Assembly: GCA_949825025.1 (NCBI GenBank)
Contig: OX463784.1
Coordinates: forward strand, 7,943,431-8,007,430
DNA: 64,000 nt
Direction of reading: 5' to 3'
Origin: Siphlonurus alternatus
Lineage: Eukaryota; Arthropoda; Insecta; Ephemeroptera; Siphlonuridae
Shown here: positions 34,812 to 48,355 of the stretch, one piece after another
Numbering within the stretch: the first letter of the stretch is position 1
How the letters are laid out: every line of letters starts with the position of its first letter
Notes under the pieces: generated by a model
What the model was told of the DNA's origin: nothing
Seen by the model: the letters and a program-made list of their open reading frames with translations, nothing else
Database searches by the model: none
Made by a program: the position numbers and the translations under genes

Positions 34812-37800
34812 CTATATTATAATGCCACATGTTGAATATCTATATATTTAGGAGTATACTAAATATATGAATTTGAATGAATTAGCATGCATTAAAGGAA
34901 GAAAAAGACGGAGTTTTTTTTTTTAGAATTTATATAATATATATTCCTTTTAATCGGCCCCCTCAATTAATCTACTAAAAACACAATTACTTGCTGTATT
35001 TATTATTTTGAAAACGCAGTCTTAGCTTTTTTTCTCATATATTATATTCAATTTTGAAAGTTTTTTCAAAATTGCTATAATTTCCTTCAAACTGCAGTAG
35101 GGGAAATTAATTTAATTTTCTTCAAAACGTTACAATGAAATTAGATTAAGTTAAATCGATCAATCATATCAATTTGTAGCACTCTGTCGAGAAGAAACAA
35201 ATCAATGTTTTTATAGAAAACATTTTTTGTGCGACAGAACTTTCATTTCCTTTTTTTGCATACTATTTATATAAGGAGAAAATGTTAAAATGTAATAAAA
35301 AAAATTATTAAAAGAAATTTTTTACGCTAGAATAATATTTAAAATATTAAAATGTTTTCACATTGTATTAAAAGTTACAAAAGTATGTTTGCAGAAACTG
35401 TTTATTCAAACCATTGCATTAAATTTAATTGCTTCCACTTTGTCAAGAATCAAGAAGCTTCATAAAAAATAAATTTTTAAATAAAATAATATAATATTTA
35501 TATAATTTCTTTACTGAATAATGTTTATATAACATGAATTGATAATTTAATTTTAATAATTAATTTTATTTATTATTTTGCTATACCGTATTATATAATT
35601 TTAATTTAATTAATACAAACATTATATTTTTAAACATTTCATATGTATTTTTAAAAAATACACAAAATATAAATTTATAAAAATGTATCGTCAATTAAAA
35701 TGATTATATATTATTCTATGTAATTTATTTTAGCAGATCACATAATAAAAATACATAATATATATATTATTGGTTGCAATTGCAATTTATAAAATTCACA
35801 GTAAAATCGTTTTATTATCTTTATACATATTTTGCATGCTTCAGTTCTCTTAAATTGCACCTAGATAATATTTTTTTCAAGTCGAAAAATATACAAATAT
35901 ATTCTAAAAGTGTAATTTCCTCTCTTTTGTACCATCGATCTGTATCAAAAGAGTTTCTTTACGGAAGTTTTCTTTAGTAAAATGTTACTCGAGCATGAGA
36001 GATATTGATGCTGAATTTTTTTTCCAGTAAAGAAAATTTTATGGTCTTACAGACATGCAGAATAAAAAAATATTTGACTGAATAAAAAGATGCAATGCAA
36101 GTATTCAGCACTTTTTTATTGTTATTATTATAACCGATTTGCTCCAGGACTTATACTAACGTGTTCTTTAACTATTTTGCAGATCACTATTTAAATAAAA
36201 ACAGTGCACAGAACACTTCACGATAACATGAAATTTCTCCCCTGCTTCAAATTTAGCAAATTAGCTTCAAATTTTGTTTAATTTTTCACAATATTCGTTG
36301 ATTTAAAAATTGAATAAAATTTCACTTATTATATTATAGTGAATATATTTTTAAATAATTATAATAAAATAAAATTGTTTTAAACAAATATATAAAATTG
36401 AACTTGACATTTTTTTACTGTAGTTAAATCATGTCATAAAATTTATTCAAGTATAAATAATTAATTTATTCTAGTGAATATTTCTTAAAGCATTTTATTA
36501 TACATACACTGTAATATATTTGAAAAGAGTTAAAAGGCATATAATTTACTTCAAGACATCTTGAAAAAATCTTTTGATCATGTTATTTTAAAAATTAATA
36601 CATGGGTTTACTTTAACTAAAAATAAAAAAACAGTTTACATGACTTGTTCCCCTATACCTTAACATGAAGATGTTTAGACTATTAGCTCCCTTCTGCTTA
36701 GTAAACTTAAAAGGGTTAGTGTAGCTTATGTATATACAGTAATACACCGACATCTATCAATACTACACTATGGTAAAAATAATTTTCTAACCAGACAGAA
36801 CATGGAAGGCGTGGCAATAAGTGCTTATTTATTACGTTTAGAGGAAAACTTTGCTTACCTATCTTATTAGCTATAACTTAAATAATTTTATCATAGACTT
36901 TAAAATATGGATAATGTCAATATTATTGCATGCAATGAGTTAAAAATTAATAAAAAAAAAATGGTAATTTAAAACAGGACACAAATAATAAAAATATATT
37001 TTATACACAGCAAAAAATGAAAACAATACAAAGTTCAATATTGGATTTTACGATTGTAGTGTAATTAATATTCTAATATTGTAAAATATAAAACTTTATT
37101 ATAAAGTTAAAAATGTATACTAAAAAAAGCTGTTTTCATCCCTTAAAAGTACTCTGAAAAGTAAATAGTATGTCTACAAATTTGATTTTTTTTATAAATA
37201 AATTACTTTTAGGATACTTTCAATTGTTTTTGTACTATCAATGTTACTCAAAGAATCCAATATTTCTGTTAAGAATAAAATATTAACTTCAGCAAGAATA
37301 ATTTAAAATAAAATGGATGGAAAATGTAAAATATAATTACAAGTAAAAAATGTGTCTGAAAAATTACACCGTTTGTGTCTATAATTATCTATAATAACAT
37401 ATTTTAACTCTGAATTATTTGAAATAACTGATAGATCACATTCGAAGTAAAAAACATTATGTTATAATTATACGGTGATCTATGATTTTTTTTTTGTGAA
37501 CCATCTGTATATTAATGTGGTACATTCTTTTATATATCTTACATAAACTATCTGACAGTGGCAGCCACATCTGTTCCCAACAATCACACTGCAACAATCA
37601 ATGGATCTCGATACTAACTAGACCGGTCACAATAATTTGTTTGGATTGTTGGTACAAAATGAATTCGTCACGAGAAAATAATATGCCTGAGTGAACGATC
37701 TGTGTTCACTTGAAATTGCCCATGAAATGTGTGTCGTATGTAACAACAATAAGTACCCTTTAACCTGAGGAAGTTTGTAGTGTAAAATTTAGATCACGTA

Positions 37801-38814
37801 ATTCATTCTCTCAGCACTATGGAAATAGAACTTTTTGTTAAAGAAAAAACATATCCTTGACTTTTAGAAAAAAATAAGTGTAACTATTTTATTGAAAAAA
37901 TTGTAACTGGAAATAAATGACGTTCAAAATTTTTGGTATAAGGTCGTTATATCTTTTTCAAAAGATAAGAAATTTAACTTTAATTAAAAGTGGAAGAATA
38001 TTTCTCATTTTGCACGGTGGCGACTTGGATATATTTTAAATTTTATTTAAATGACCATGTCTTTGTTTTATTTTTGTAGCTGCAGTTCATATTGATGAAT
38101 TACTTTTTTTTCTCTTTTTAAATACATCAATCAAGATTACATTTCGTAATCTTATCGATTGAAAAAAAACCATAAATAATTATTCTATCAAGATCTATTT
38201 TAGTTATTTAACAACTTTAATTAATCAAAACATTTTGTTTTTATTATTAATATAACATTTTTTTTTAATTTTTAATTGAACACCAATTTGCAAACAAAAC
38301 AATATTTAGTATAATTTAATTAAACAATATTGATTTTTTTTTAAAGTCATGCAAGTCATGTATGTACGTCCTTATATGATATATACAAAAGAACCAATTT
38401 TTCCATCTAAATACATGTTTTTTCGAATTTCAATTCTATAATTATAAAGTAAGGAACACAATTAATAATTTTTTACATGACATATTATCTATTTCGTTGC
38501 AACAAGAAATATTATATGGAATTTTTATTTTTAAAAAATGACTGTAACTCATAAAAAAGCAAAAATTTTAATTGAAGACTCTTATAAATATCTGTATAAT
38601 ATAAATATATATGTAAACGATTGTGTTTAATAAAATATTTAAAAAATAAATACCTGAAGGCATAATATTTTAGGCGATTATAATTATTATTATTATGATT
38701 ATAAAATTATAAAAAATTTACATAATTTTTCAGAAAGAGCATAATTCGGTCGATTAAATGAATTTGATAATGCAGTAAAAACTCTGAGGCAAAGGTTTAT
38801 TAGTGACCTATATG
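34812..38814. other. 4 kb of very AT-rich intron sequence
   Basis: I see no gene, SINE or strong inverted repeat. It is the longest repeat-poor stretch of the window, made of short A/T runs. Confidence 0.5.
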
Positions 38815-39215
38815 TGGGAGGTGTGGCGCAGTGCGCTTGACCGGGTCTCGTCTGATCACCGAAGTCAAGCAACGCCGCGCGTGGTTAGTAGTTGGATGGG
38901 TGACCGTTTTCAACAAAAACCACGTTTCCCACCCAGGGGTAAATCGTTGCGCTTTTCCACTATGAGGTTCCCCTGGCTTTGGACCATTGCACTTTCGGTT
39001 CATTGACAAAAGCTGTAGCGTCCATCCTGGCTGAGGTTTCCACGTTTCCCTCAGCCGCAGGCAAATGCTGGGATGGATTTGCAAGGCCGTGGCCGCCCTC
39101 GTTACGGAAGAGCCCGCGAAACGCTCAAGTTAGGGTTTCGGAAGGTTCGGGGTTTCAAAGTAGTATGTAATTAGTAAATAGAAGTACCCAATAGGGTTTG
39201 ATTAAAATTAAAAAA
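38815..39215 (+). repeat. 5S-derived SINE, subfamily A, full length
   Basis: GGAGGTGTGGCGCAGTGCGC, then the 5S-like block (TCGTCTGATCACCGAAGTC, TTGGATGGGTGACCG), the A-type body, the tail CATCCTGGCTGAGGTTTCC and the end GGGTTTGATT. It is very close to the copy at 7018. Confidence 0.9.
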
Positions 39216-39563
39216 ATATATATATTATATAAATGAAAAAAACGTGTCCTTATATTACCCTCCCCTAAAGCCACTGAGTATTACTCCAAAAATTTATTAT
39301 AATGATAATGTTTTTTCCTTGTTATGATTTATTGACTATGAAATATAACTAATAAATAATATATAATATTTTTACGAAAAGTTATTTAAATTGAAGTAAA
39401 TACACTTTATTGTATAATAAAAGAAAAAAGCATCATTATAACAATCCTGCACATTATTACGGGACATTTTGTGTTAGTAGAATTCTACTTTTTTGTAAAT
39501 AAAAAATGTATACAGTCATTGTTTCACGCGTTTCTATAGAATTTCCCGTGGGTGTTTGTTTTA

Positions 39564-39613
39564 AGAGCAACAACAGTTCAGCTTGACGCCGCTGGCGTCG
39601 CTACTGTTGCTCC
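39564..39613. repeat. GC-rich 50-base hairpin
   Basis: AGAGCAACAACAG pairs with CTACTGTTGCTCC, and GACGCC with GGCGTC across a GCT loop. It is single copy here. It could be a fold-back remnant or a structured RNA; nothing decides between them. Confidence 0.5.
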
Positions 39614-39934
39614 GTGAATATTTTCTCTCGAAATAATTGTCAAACTCCATACCAGTTTTTGTATAGAAAATAATTTTTATAGAAACTTTTTACAATAATA
39701 TGCTGGAATATGAATATTGTAAAATATCTCGTATTTTAATATAAATTATGTTTTTAAACATACAGATATTTAAATTATGATTATGAGATTTGGCCACTAA
39801 ACTATGGATTTGGCCATTGTTTAATTTTATTTAGGATCAAAGAAATACAAAATATTACAAATTTTTAATGTGATATTCACAAATAATATTAACATTGTAT
39901 TACATAGATTTTATTTTGCATTTTTAGATTTTGG

Positions 39935-40163
<229 letters not shown>

Positions 40164-41241
40164 TATATTTTTTTGAAAACCATGCATATTTAGTATAGAT
40201 ACGAACTCATGTTATTAAGTACTGCATGGAATTTAATTTCGCATTAAAAGAGCTCCGCACATTATAATATAAAAATAAATTAGTAGGAAATAAATTTTTT
40301 AAATTACACAATGTTAGAAAATTTTGGTAAACCATGCAGATTTAGCATACATACGTACTCCAGTTAGCACGTTATTTTAATTTAATATAAAAAATTATCT
40401 CTTATATATACTATTTTATACTGTTACTAAAAAGAAATTTGTAAGAAATTAAATAATTTATAATTTTAATATCAATTCACTGATATTTTTACAATTTTTT
40501 ACACCCATGGTTAAAAAACTGGAGAACTGATATTTGTATGACACAAAGAAATTTAATGTGCACTCCGATGACTTTATTATGCACAACAAATATCTGCCAC
40601 TCATTCAGAATGAATGAATTGTGTCGAGTCATCATTTTTATTATCATAATACTAAGCTAATACTTTCTATATACATTAAATCATAATATAAGAATGATTA
40701 TTGTATCAGTTAATTGTCTTCATTATTATATTGATAAAAAAATGCATTAGTATTTGTATGCAACTTTCGATTTCTATCATTTTAATATAATAATTTTGAT
40801 TTCTAATAAAACGCATGCCATTAATTCTATAAGTTTTAATCATGTATGAAATTATATTTATTTATTTTTTTTGTGGTTTTAATAAAATTTGTTTGTATTT
40901 TATCATATTTCATTTTTGGAAAGTTATTTAAAAAAAATACATAATAATACTTTCACTATAAATTTATATAAACGTAATTATAATAAAGCACTCTCATATG
41001 TTCTTCTTGACTAAAGATGCAGTTCAAAGACATTTGACCCAATGCATCCAAGTCAATTATTTAATTTCCTCTGATTTAATTCGAGACATAAATAACAATA
41101 TTGAGTTACATATTATGATTAAATTACATTGCTCAGCTGCAGCGCGCATCTTATAAATTTCAAGGAATATAAAACAAGAGGTAGCCTATTGATTATTATC
41201 AAAATATATACATCATAATAAGATACAATTATAATTATAAT
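40164..41241. other. AT-rich intron sequence
   Basis: I see no gene or clear repeat. Confidence 0.5.
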
Positions 41242-41684
41242 ATATTGAATGTATTATTTATTTCACTTTCGGACTTTTACCTTTGCCGGTGTTTGATGTA
41301 ATTCTTCTGTATGTAGTATGTTGCGATGGTCACTTAGTGTTCGTGCACGTCACTAACACTTGCATGTACTACACATATCACTACGTTTCGAGAGTCAACC
41401 GCTAGTCTCAGATCACCTGAGGAAGAGAGCGGTTGACTCTCGAAACATAGTGATATGTGTAGTACACATATCACTATGTTTCGAGAGTCAACCGCTAGTC
41501 TCAGATCACCTGAGGAAGAGAGCGGTTGACTCTCGAAACATAGTGATATGTGTAGTACACATGCAAGTGTTAGTGACGTGCACGAACACTAAGTGACCAT
41601 CGCAACATACTACATACAGAAGGATTACATCACACACCGGCAAAGGTAAAAGTCCGAAAGTGAAATAAATAATACATCCAATAT
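41242..41684. mobile_element. 443-base palindrome with an internal tandem dimer
   Basis: Outer arms (ATATTGAATGTATTATTTAT on the left, mirrored on the right) extend about 125 bases inward with few mismatches, through GGACTTTTACCTTTGCCGG and GTGCACGTCACTAACACTTG. The centre is two copies of a smaller palindromic unit, listed next. No second copy of the whole is seen in the window. Confidence 0.85.
41366..41558. repeat. Two tandem palindromic units, period 93
   Basis: Each unit runs from ACACATATCACTA through TCGAGAGTCAACCGCTAGTC and CACCTGAGGAAGAGAGCGG to CATAGTGATATGTGTAGTAC. Each is itself an inverted repeat. The two are identical apart from one base (CTACG against CTATG), so duplication is recent. 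The translated open frame simply repeats 31 residues and is not a protein-coding signal. Confidence 0.85.
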
Positions 41685-42190
41685 GAATACCCTTTGCACG
41701 AAAAAGTTATTTACTAACAATATAATATATATATCAGAATATAAATTTTCATCTTAGAAAAATGATCAAACTGCTTCCATTTTAATCAAAATTTCTTGTG
41801 CATATGGTTTCGTTATCAGCGATATGTGAGAAATATATATGAAAAATAACATGGATAAAGCTTGACACAGCACTGATATCAGATTCTCCCGGCAGTGTTT
41901 TATATTAAAACTCTTGAAAATCAATATTATGATACAAACATAACACATAAAAACATTGGAACGGAAATAAAAAAAAATACTCTTGTGACCTTTTTTCATA
42001 TAATGTGTATTCCTTCCTTTATAAACAAAAAAGAGTTTCTGATGAGTTGGAGAGATCAAAATTTATTTTATATTGTCCGCATGTACTTGGGTTGGATGGA
42101 AGAGTGGGCCTAATGGCCTAAATCCCGCCCTCAATAAAGACGATTTTATTTATTTATTATTTATTACTGTGAATTTTGTTTATTTTGACG
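41685..42190. other. AT-rich intron sequence
   Basis: I see no gene. Open frames on both strands at 41766-42113 overlap and lack recognisable features. Confidence 0.45.
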
Positions 42191-42546
42191 TTAAAGGGAT
42201 ACAGGTCTCAAATTAACATTTTGACAAGTCACAGAGAGTTGCTTGAGTTGACAATCAACATTTGGATTATTTTTTCCGTGCGCGATGCAGCTGCATGAGC
42301 AGGGGCTGCAAAGTGAGAATGCAGGTCCTTGATGACGTCAAAATTACGTCAAAAAACATGGCGGCATATGTATGGTTGTGCGTTGTGACGTCATTTTAAC
42401 GTCATCAAGGACCTGCATCCTTACTTTGCAGCCCCCGCTCATGCAGCTGCATCGCGCACGGAAAAAATAATCCAAATGTTGATTGTCAACTCAAGCGACT
42501 CTCTGTGACTTGTCAAAATTTTAATTTGAGGCCTGTATCCCTTTAA
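42191..42546. mobile_element. TTAA-flanked palindromic element, AGGGATACAGG family
   Basis: TTAA at 42191-42194 and 42543-42546 encloses about 155-base arms starting AGGGATACAGGTCTCAAATT. They include GATGCAGCTGCATGAGCAGG and GTCCTTGATGACGTCA. The two TGACGTCA sites lie at 42333 and 42386. Arms are nearly identical. Confidence 0.9.
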
Positions 42547-42743
42547 TGCTGAAACTGTATACTTTGGAATAGTATAAATTTTTATCTTCACCTCTGGTTC
42601 TTGGTTTACTATAACTTATTTTGCTCCGAGAGGTAAAGAGATGCAAGAGATTTTTAATTTTGTTTGAGAGAGAGCTAGTAGTACCTTCAAAAGTAATTTT
42701 AAAAAGTTGGACTCTCCATGAATAATAGAGCTGCCTCACAACC

Positions 42744-42901
42744 AGGCTCGGACTGGGAAGTTAAGGGTCAGTCAAGGCCATGTAGGCATTACAGCTGGGG
42801 CCACCTGGAGGAGGATCTGAGGCCAATTTTTGTATACCTTCTGTGTTAAAAAGTGGAGAGAGATCCCCTGACCCAGCCTTAATATGGCCAGTCCGAGTCT
42901 G
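42744..42901. mobile_element. Inverted-repeat element, CTCGGACTGG ends
   Basis: AGGCTCGGACTGGGAAGTTAAG pairs with CTTAATATGGCCAGTCCGAG at the other end. The interior (GGGGCCACCTGGAGGAGG) is GC-rich and unpaired. Confidence 0.6.
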
Positions 42902-42974
42902 CTCACAACCAAGGTTGGCTTTATACAGGTTAAGACACGCGTGAATTTCGTGCGTGTTTTGTCTGCTTTTGTTC

Positions 42975-43053
42975 AGGACCCATTTACACCGCGAAATTTA
43001 AAAAGCAGCATTGAAATTGGCGCATTTGAAAGTTTCCCGGTGCAATGGGTCCT
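42975..43053. mobile_element. Short inverted-repeat element, AGGACCCATTTACACCG ends
   Basis: AGGACCCATTTACACCGCGA pairs with CCCGGTGCAATGGGTCCT, and GAAATTTAAA with TTTGAAAGTTTC, over 79 bases. Confidence 0.6.
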
Positions 43054-44209
43054 AATCGTCACTTGCGTCACTTGTCTTTCTTCTGATTGGTGGACTTATA
43101 ATATTGAACCGTGAAATTAGTGAATTTGAAATATGATTGGCAAGTCTTTTAACATTGGTCCAATCGGTGGCATAACCTGATGTAAAGCCATTGCAACCTT
43201 GCTCATAACCATAGCAGCGATAACATTGGTGGTGTCGCGAGGTGTACGTCAGTAAGATCAAGTCTCTACATGTTTTGCTGCGGTGGTCGTGCATCCCTCA
43301 GACTGCGGTCTGTGGCCACACAAAATATGAGAAGACGTCTCAGACAGACGACCTTGTCTTCAAGTGCATGTCATGATGTCGTTCTTTAATAATTTATGTA
43401 CCTAACTTATTGCTCCTCCTGAAAACGTAACTCCCTAGCCAAGATGTATTCGAAATATCGATGCTATAATTGTCAACTTTTGGAAATGGAATTAGTGAAA
43501 GAAGTTTGCAAGTGTAAATAATCTATAATACACAATTAAACAATAATAAAAAGTTCGTTGTCATTAATCTGAAACTTACTGAAACATAATAAAATATACT
43601 TAATGATTGTTGTATAATAGTGCCATGTTTTACAGTAATACGTATAATATATTTTATGTATTTTTTATTGACGTTTTCATACTAAAATATCGTAATTATA
43701 GCAAGTTTTAGTCATAACAATTTTTTTTGCATAAAATTAAAATTTATTAAATATTAAAAAAAATATACAGTATGTATAAATTTTCGTACTTTTTCTGTAA
43801 AATTCTAATAGGCGCCCTTCCTTATAACCCGGATATGAAAATTAATAGAAATTTATTCAACGAAATTAGTTAATTAGAACTGTCGGTTTTAACAACAATA
43901 ATCAACATGCCACTAAAAGAAACATCAACATTTCCCGCCCTGCTATTTCCATATGACACGTCAATTATCAATCGTTGACAGGTGGGAGATTTAAATACAG
44001 AGGGTGTCAATCAAATTGCAGCACTTGTTGTTGAACCAATTGTAATTGGTTTACGCGATTCCATTTGAAAACAAAACGTCGTGTGATTGTCAAAAACGTC
44101 AATCATCAATAAATTGTAGGTAAAGTGAGGGGTACTCGTAATATTTATATGATAAACTGTGGGCCTTCATGCAGTTATACAAATAATTATTATTATATTT
44201 TACACAAAA
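43054..44209. other. AT-rich intron sequence
   Basis: I see no gene. A slightly GC-richer patch at 43220-43330 shows no coding frame. Confidence 0.45.
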
Positions 44210-44483
44210 TAGAGGCTTCAAGAGTTCCCCGCGCGGCGGGAAAATTTTCTCCATAAGCCTCCATGTTAGAAAAATTGATTTTTTTTCCTCAGTAACTATT
44301 AAAGCTATTAATTTAAAACCATCTTCTACCCCTCATTAAGGGGTCTTCTGATAATGAATCACGATCTTATTTCCTACTAAAAAATTTCCTTGATGCCAAA
44401 AATGCAATTTCGAGTTGTTTTTTTATATTAGGTTTGGATAGGACGGTGGGATCATCGCAAAATCAGCTGACTTGAAGCCTCTA
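44210..44483. mobile_element. TAGAGGCTTCAAG terminal-repeat element, copy 1
   Basis: TAGAGGCTTCAAG at the left is mirrored exactly by CTTGAAGCCTCTA at the right, with TA at both edges. The interior is not palindromic. A related copy, aligned along its whole length (CCATAAGCC..ATGTTAGAAAAATT), lies at 63704. Confidence 0.8.
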
Positions 44484-46603
44484 TATGTAGTAGATATTGA
44501 AAAAGGTGAACAGATTGCTTACAATTATTGCTATTATATGGTTAGCTATCCTTTGGGAATTTGCAATCAATATAATATTTGTGACGCTGAAAAAAATAAA
44601 TAATGAGCAAATTATTGTGAAAAGTACAAAGCGTTATTATATTTTAAATAAGTTCGAATAAATTTAAGTTTTAATATGTAATATTATTATTATATTCAGG
44701 ATCAAAACCGGCTCTTTGTACTTTCTGATTTTAAGAGCTACCTATATTCTTTTTAATTATATTAATTATGTAATATATTTTATTAGTGTCAGTATTAAAA
44801 TTATTTTATTCGAATTATAAACAGTTACCACGCATTTAGATTAATCGGGTATTACACGCACAAGAATATATTTGCCAACAACAGAATTTATTAAACAAAA
44901 AAATGTTATTTCTTGAGATAAAATAAAAAAAAAATATAAATTTCGCAAAGCTCAAAGTATTTATTAATTTCACGTGCTAAAAAAAAAGTGAATCGTAAAA
45001 GATGTTGCGTGTCTGGTTTTCTCCTTGCCAATAAAAACGAGTTTATGACTTGGAAGACAGTGATAATTTGGTGATAAAATTGGTGACCTAGACCCTTTGG
45101 GCTTGACAGAAGAAGAGCGTGCGAGCTGAGAGAGTGGCGTGGCAAGTCGCGAGTTGGAGAAGGTCAGGCAATTAGTGAAGAATATCTCGTAAAAAGTAGA
45201 TTTATTAGAAATATCACTTTGAGTTATTAGTATCTGCTTATATATGGTGGTATTCTTGATGCCAATTTATTCTTCTAGTTTACTGAGAAAGAGATATCCT
45301 CAAAATTGTTGCTATTAATCTATTACAGAAAAAGTCTTAAAAAACTCACATTCTGGCATTTCTATGAACTTGGTCATTAAATTTATTACAAGTGAACGAT
45401 GAATTATTTTATTTCTTATCTTTGCTGCCCCTAATTTTTTCCGTAAATCGGTGTACTATATATATATTTTTTCCATGATGCCTGACAATTTTTATAGCTT
45501 GAAACCGCAATTTGTGAAAGAAAAAAAATCTGTTATAAGAGCTATTCTATCTTGAAATATTGAAAGCAACCTTAACCGCAAATAAATTGCAAAAATACCA
45601 ATTTTCTTGCATCTGGGGATATTCTCTGCATTGCGAGCAATAATTCAGTCAGCTGTAGAGGGGTGCACATCAAGTTGGCATGTATTTCGCTCGAGGCTCG
45701 ATCCCAGGGGTCTTCTAACCCTTACTACCAAAACCACACTACCCACTTAGCATATAAATAGAGTATGAAAAACTTGTTAACTGAGTACATAATCATGTGT
45801 GGTTTCTGCAAAATGTACATATTTTTGAAAAATATTTTAATGCAATTGTGATATTGAACATAGTTTTTTTATTGTCATGTAATAAAAAAGCAGAATAATA
45901 CTCTTTACTACTTTCGATAGTAAAATATTTTTATTTTCTTTAGTAATCTTCGTAAAAATATTTACAATGTTATAAAGTGCGTACTGTGCATGGCATAAAC
46001 AATATTGATACCAAAATACCACATATTAATTAAAGGTAAATGTAAAAAATATACCGATTTTTATATATCCAAACAAAATATTTAAATTATAAATACTATG
46101 ACAAAAAAACTAGGTTCTTAAATCCTGAAACTGTCAAGTTTGTCCCAATTTAAATATATTAACGAAAGGTCGTCAGAGACACACTTTAAATGACTAATGG
46201 ATACAATTTCTGTCCTGTTCTACATTATTAGAGTTAAATTTTCTTAAAAAAAATAGTAAAGTTTCTAGTTTACAATGTTTCCTATAAAATTTTTGTAATG
46301 TTAAATTATATTTGAGCACATCAGTGTATTTTTGAGATTCAAATTGTCTTATTTTATTTTATCTCAGATTGTATTAAATCACTCAAGTGCAAATCAAATT
46401 ATAATAAGACTTCTTTACTTTGGTGAATTAAATTCTGCTTTTTGTTTGTATTATATATTTATATATTATATTAAACGTACTTATCAGTCGTACATCAGTA
46501 TTATCAGCTAGTGCTGCATGAGACATCGTGAACTTTTCCGTGCTTTGCCCAGCATCCATGGTGTGTTTTTTTTTCTCGTTCACAAAACTCCCTATGTACT
46601 GAG

Positions 46604-46612
<9 letters not shown>
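44484..46612. other. AT-rich intron sequence
   Basis: I see no gene. The only marked patch is the tRNA-like one at 45635. Confidence 0.45.
45635..45735 (+). repeat. Possible tRNA-derived repeat remnant
   Basis: GAGGCTCGATCCCAGG resembles a polymerase III B box, and TCAGTCAGCTGTAGAGG upstream could be a degraded A box at a tRNA-like spacing. No cloverleaf can be completed by eye. Chance is possible. Confidence 0.2.

Positions 46613-46672
<60 letters not shown>
46613..46672 (+). repeat. (TA)n microsatellite
   Basis: About 60 bases of perfect TA dinucleotides. Confidence 0.95.
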
Positions 46673-46673
<1 letters not shown>

Positions 46674-46849
46674 CAAATATACAAATTAGTTAATTTCAGT
46701 TACTGCTGGAGTCAAAGAATATTTCCTTGCATGCAAACGAATCAAATGAAATAAATTTTAAAAAGTCGATAATGTTCTAAAACTTAATCGCTTATGGTTT
46801 GAGCAAATTTTGTCTTGCAGTTTTCTTACAACAGCTCCATTTCCGGTTT

Positions 46850-47021
46850 TCGTCCATAAGGCCAATGTTAAACTTCTACTTCAGTGTTCACAAAACTGAT
46901 AAGACAGATTCGCTTCAAAATTTGTATGCCACCTATTGATGGTGAGTTCTAAGTCCTCTGCAAGTCTTGTTACATTCAGGCGCTATGATTGTGAAATCTC
47001 AACCTACTGAGATTCATCCTT
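46850..47021 (-). repeat. Interspersed repeat, copy 2 (antisense)
   Basis: CCGGTTTTCGTCCATAAGGC, AATGTTAAACTTCTACTTC and CTACTGAGATTCATCCTT are the reverse complement of the repeat at 8499. The GGCCAATGTTAAA block also appears near 62879. Confidence 0.7.
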
Positions 47022-47477
47022 AATAATATAAACCTTTAAATATTCTTAAATATTTGCCTATAATTATTATATGCAAACAAAATTTTCATTTTACATTTAT
47101 TGTTTTTTTTTCTACTTCAAAGGAAATTCGGATTTCACAAATTCCATACATAAAATTTCAAATCTACATATCTTTGTCCTTTGTAACTAGCAAGAGATGA
47201 AGTTCAATATGAACCAGAGATAGCCATGTGACACCACTGAAAACAATACAAAACGATTGCAGTTTGATCAGCTGGTACGTCCAGTGAAGCGTGTTCGGGG
47301 TCAATGACTCGCGAGCGACACTCTCTATTCGCGGTCGTCAGTGAAATCTTTCACAACAAATAAAAAACAACAATCAATCTTCGTTATGAAAGTACAAGAA
47401 CATTTTGCACCACACCCTTTTTTATATGTTAACCCTTAAAAGCTTCAAAAATTCATATTAATCTTTATTGTACATTA

Positions 47478-47657
47478 TGGGGGACATTCACAAAGCACTT
47501 TAACCCCCAATTTAGCCCCGATTTTTAACCCTGGTGCTAAACATGGTGCTAAGCTATGAGCTTAACATGGTTAGCCCCTGGTTTAGTACCATGTTTAGCA
47601 CCAGGGTTAAAAATCGGGGCTAAAGTGGGGGTTAAAGTGCTTTGTGAATGTCCCCCA
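47478..47657. mobile_element. GGGGGACATTCACAAAGC palindromic element
   Basis: About 80-base arms (GGGGGACATTCACAAAGCAC, TTTAACCC..., CCTGGTGCTAAACATGGT) are mirrored nearly perfectly around a CTATGAGCTTAACATGG centre. A decayed copy is at 22920. Confidence 0.85.
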
Positions 47658-48223
47658 TATATATTCTATAATATAATAATACGCATGATAAATATATAGA
47701 GCAGTAAGTATATTATATATAATTTTTTATAAAATATTTTCTATTATTTGTAATAAATTTTGACTAGAAAAGCTCTAGAGTTATTATTTTTGATAAGTTA
47801 AGGAAAATTTATATCACTTTTTTGGTTAACCTAAATATATATGGTCATTGCGTTAAAAGGAAAAAAATGGAAAAACGTCATTTCAGTAGCATGGTATAAA
47901 TAATACGTGAAGGAAATAGCACTCGGGGGTATATTTAATGGAAAATAAATAATGAAATATGTAATTCCTCTTTAATTTATTTCGAATCAAAGTTCACATC
48001 GCATCACTAATAGAAAATATTCTTCGCAAAAAGATAGATGTTCGAACAATTATTATTTTCTGCCGTCTTGGAAATTTTCCAAGGCGAGGAGTGTGTACTT
48101 TTGAAATGGTACTAATTCTGAAACTATATAGCATTAATGTCTGTTAGATTAATATGTATACGCAATATGAGGATTTCCGTTTTTGCCTGATTTACTAATA
48201 AAGAGAATATAAAGTTGAAATTT
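47658..48223. other. AT-rich intron sequence
   Basis: I see no gene or strong repeat apart from a block near 48070 shared with the flank of the 29547 element. Confidence 0.45.
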
Positions 48224-48355
48224 CGTCGCCTCAGAATGCAAATCAAGTAACTACAAAACAATTTGATGCAACTTTAAACCTTATCTCACTAGAACATAAG
48301 GGTCAAAGTTTCATCATTTTTTTTGTAGTTACGTGATTTGCATTCTGAGGCGACG
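48224..48355. mobile_element. Inverted-repeat element, CGTCGCCTCAGAATGC ends
   Basis: CGTCGCCTCAGAATGCAAAT and CAAGTAACTACAAAA are mirrored at the right (TTTTGTAGTTACGTGATTTG, CATTCTGAGGCGACG) over 132 bases. Confidence 0.75.

Noticed and set aside
41401..41450. Hammerhead ribozyme
   Set aside because: CTGAGGA and GAAA are present with a good stem III, but an extra A follows the core, stem I does not close, and a competing CTCAG/CTGAG hairpin exists. I kept it only as a caveat within a finding.
41360..41596. A 78-codon frame with a duplicated 31-residue block
   Set aside because: The duplication follows directly from the tandem palindromic DNA unit, and mirror frames exist on the other strand.
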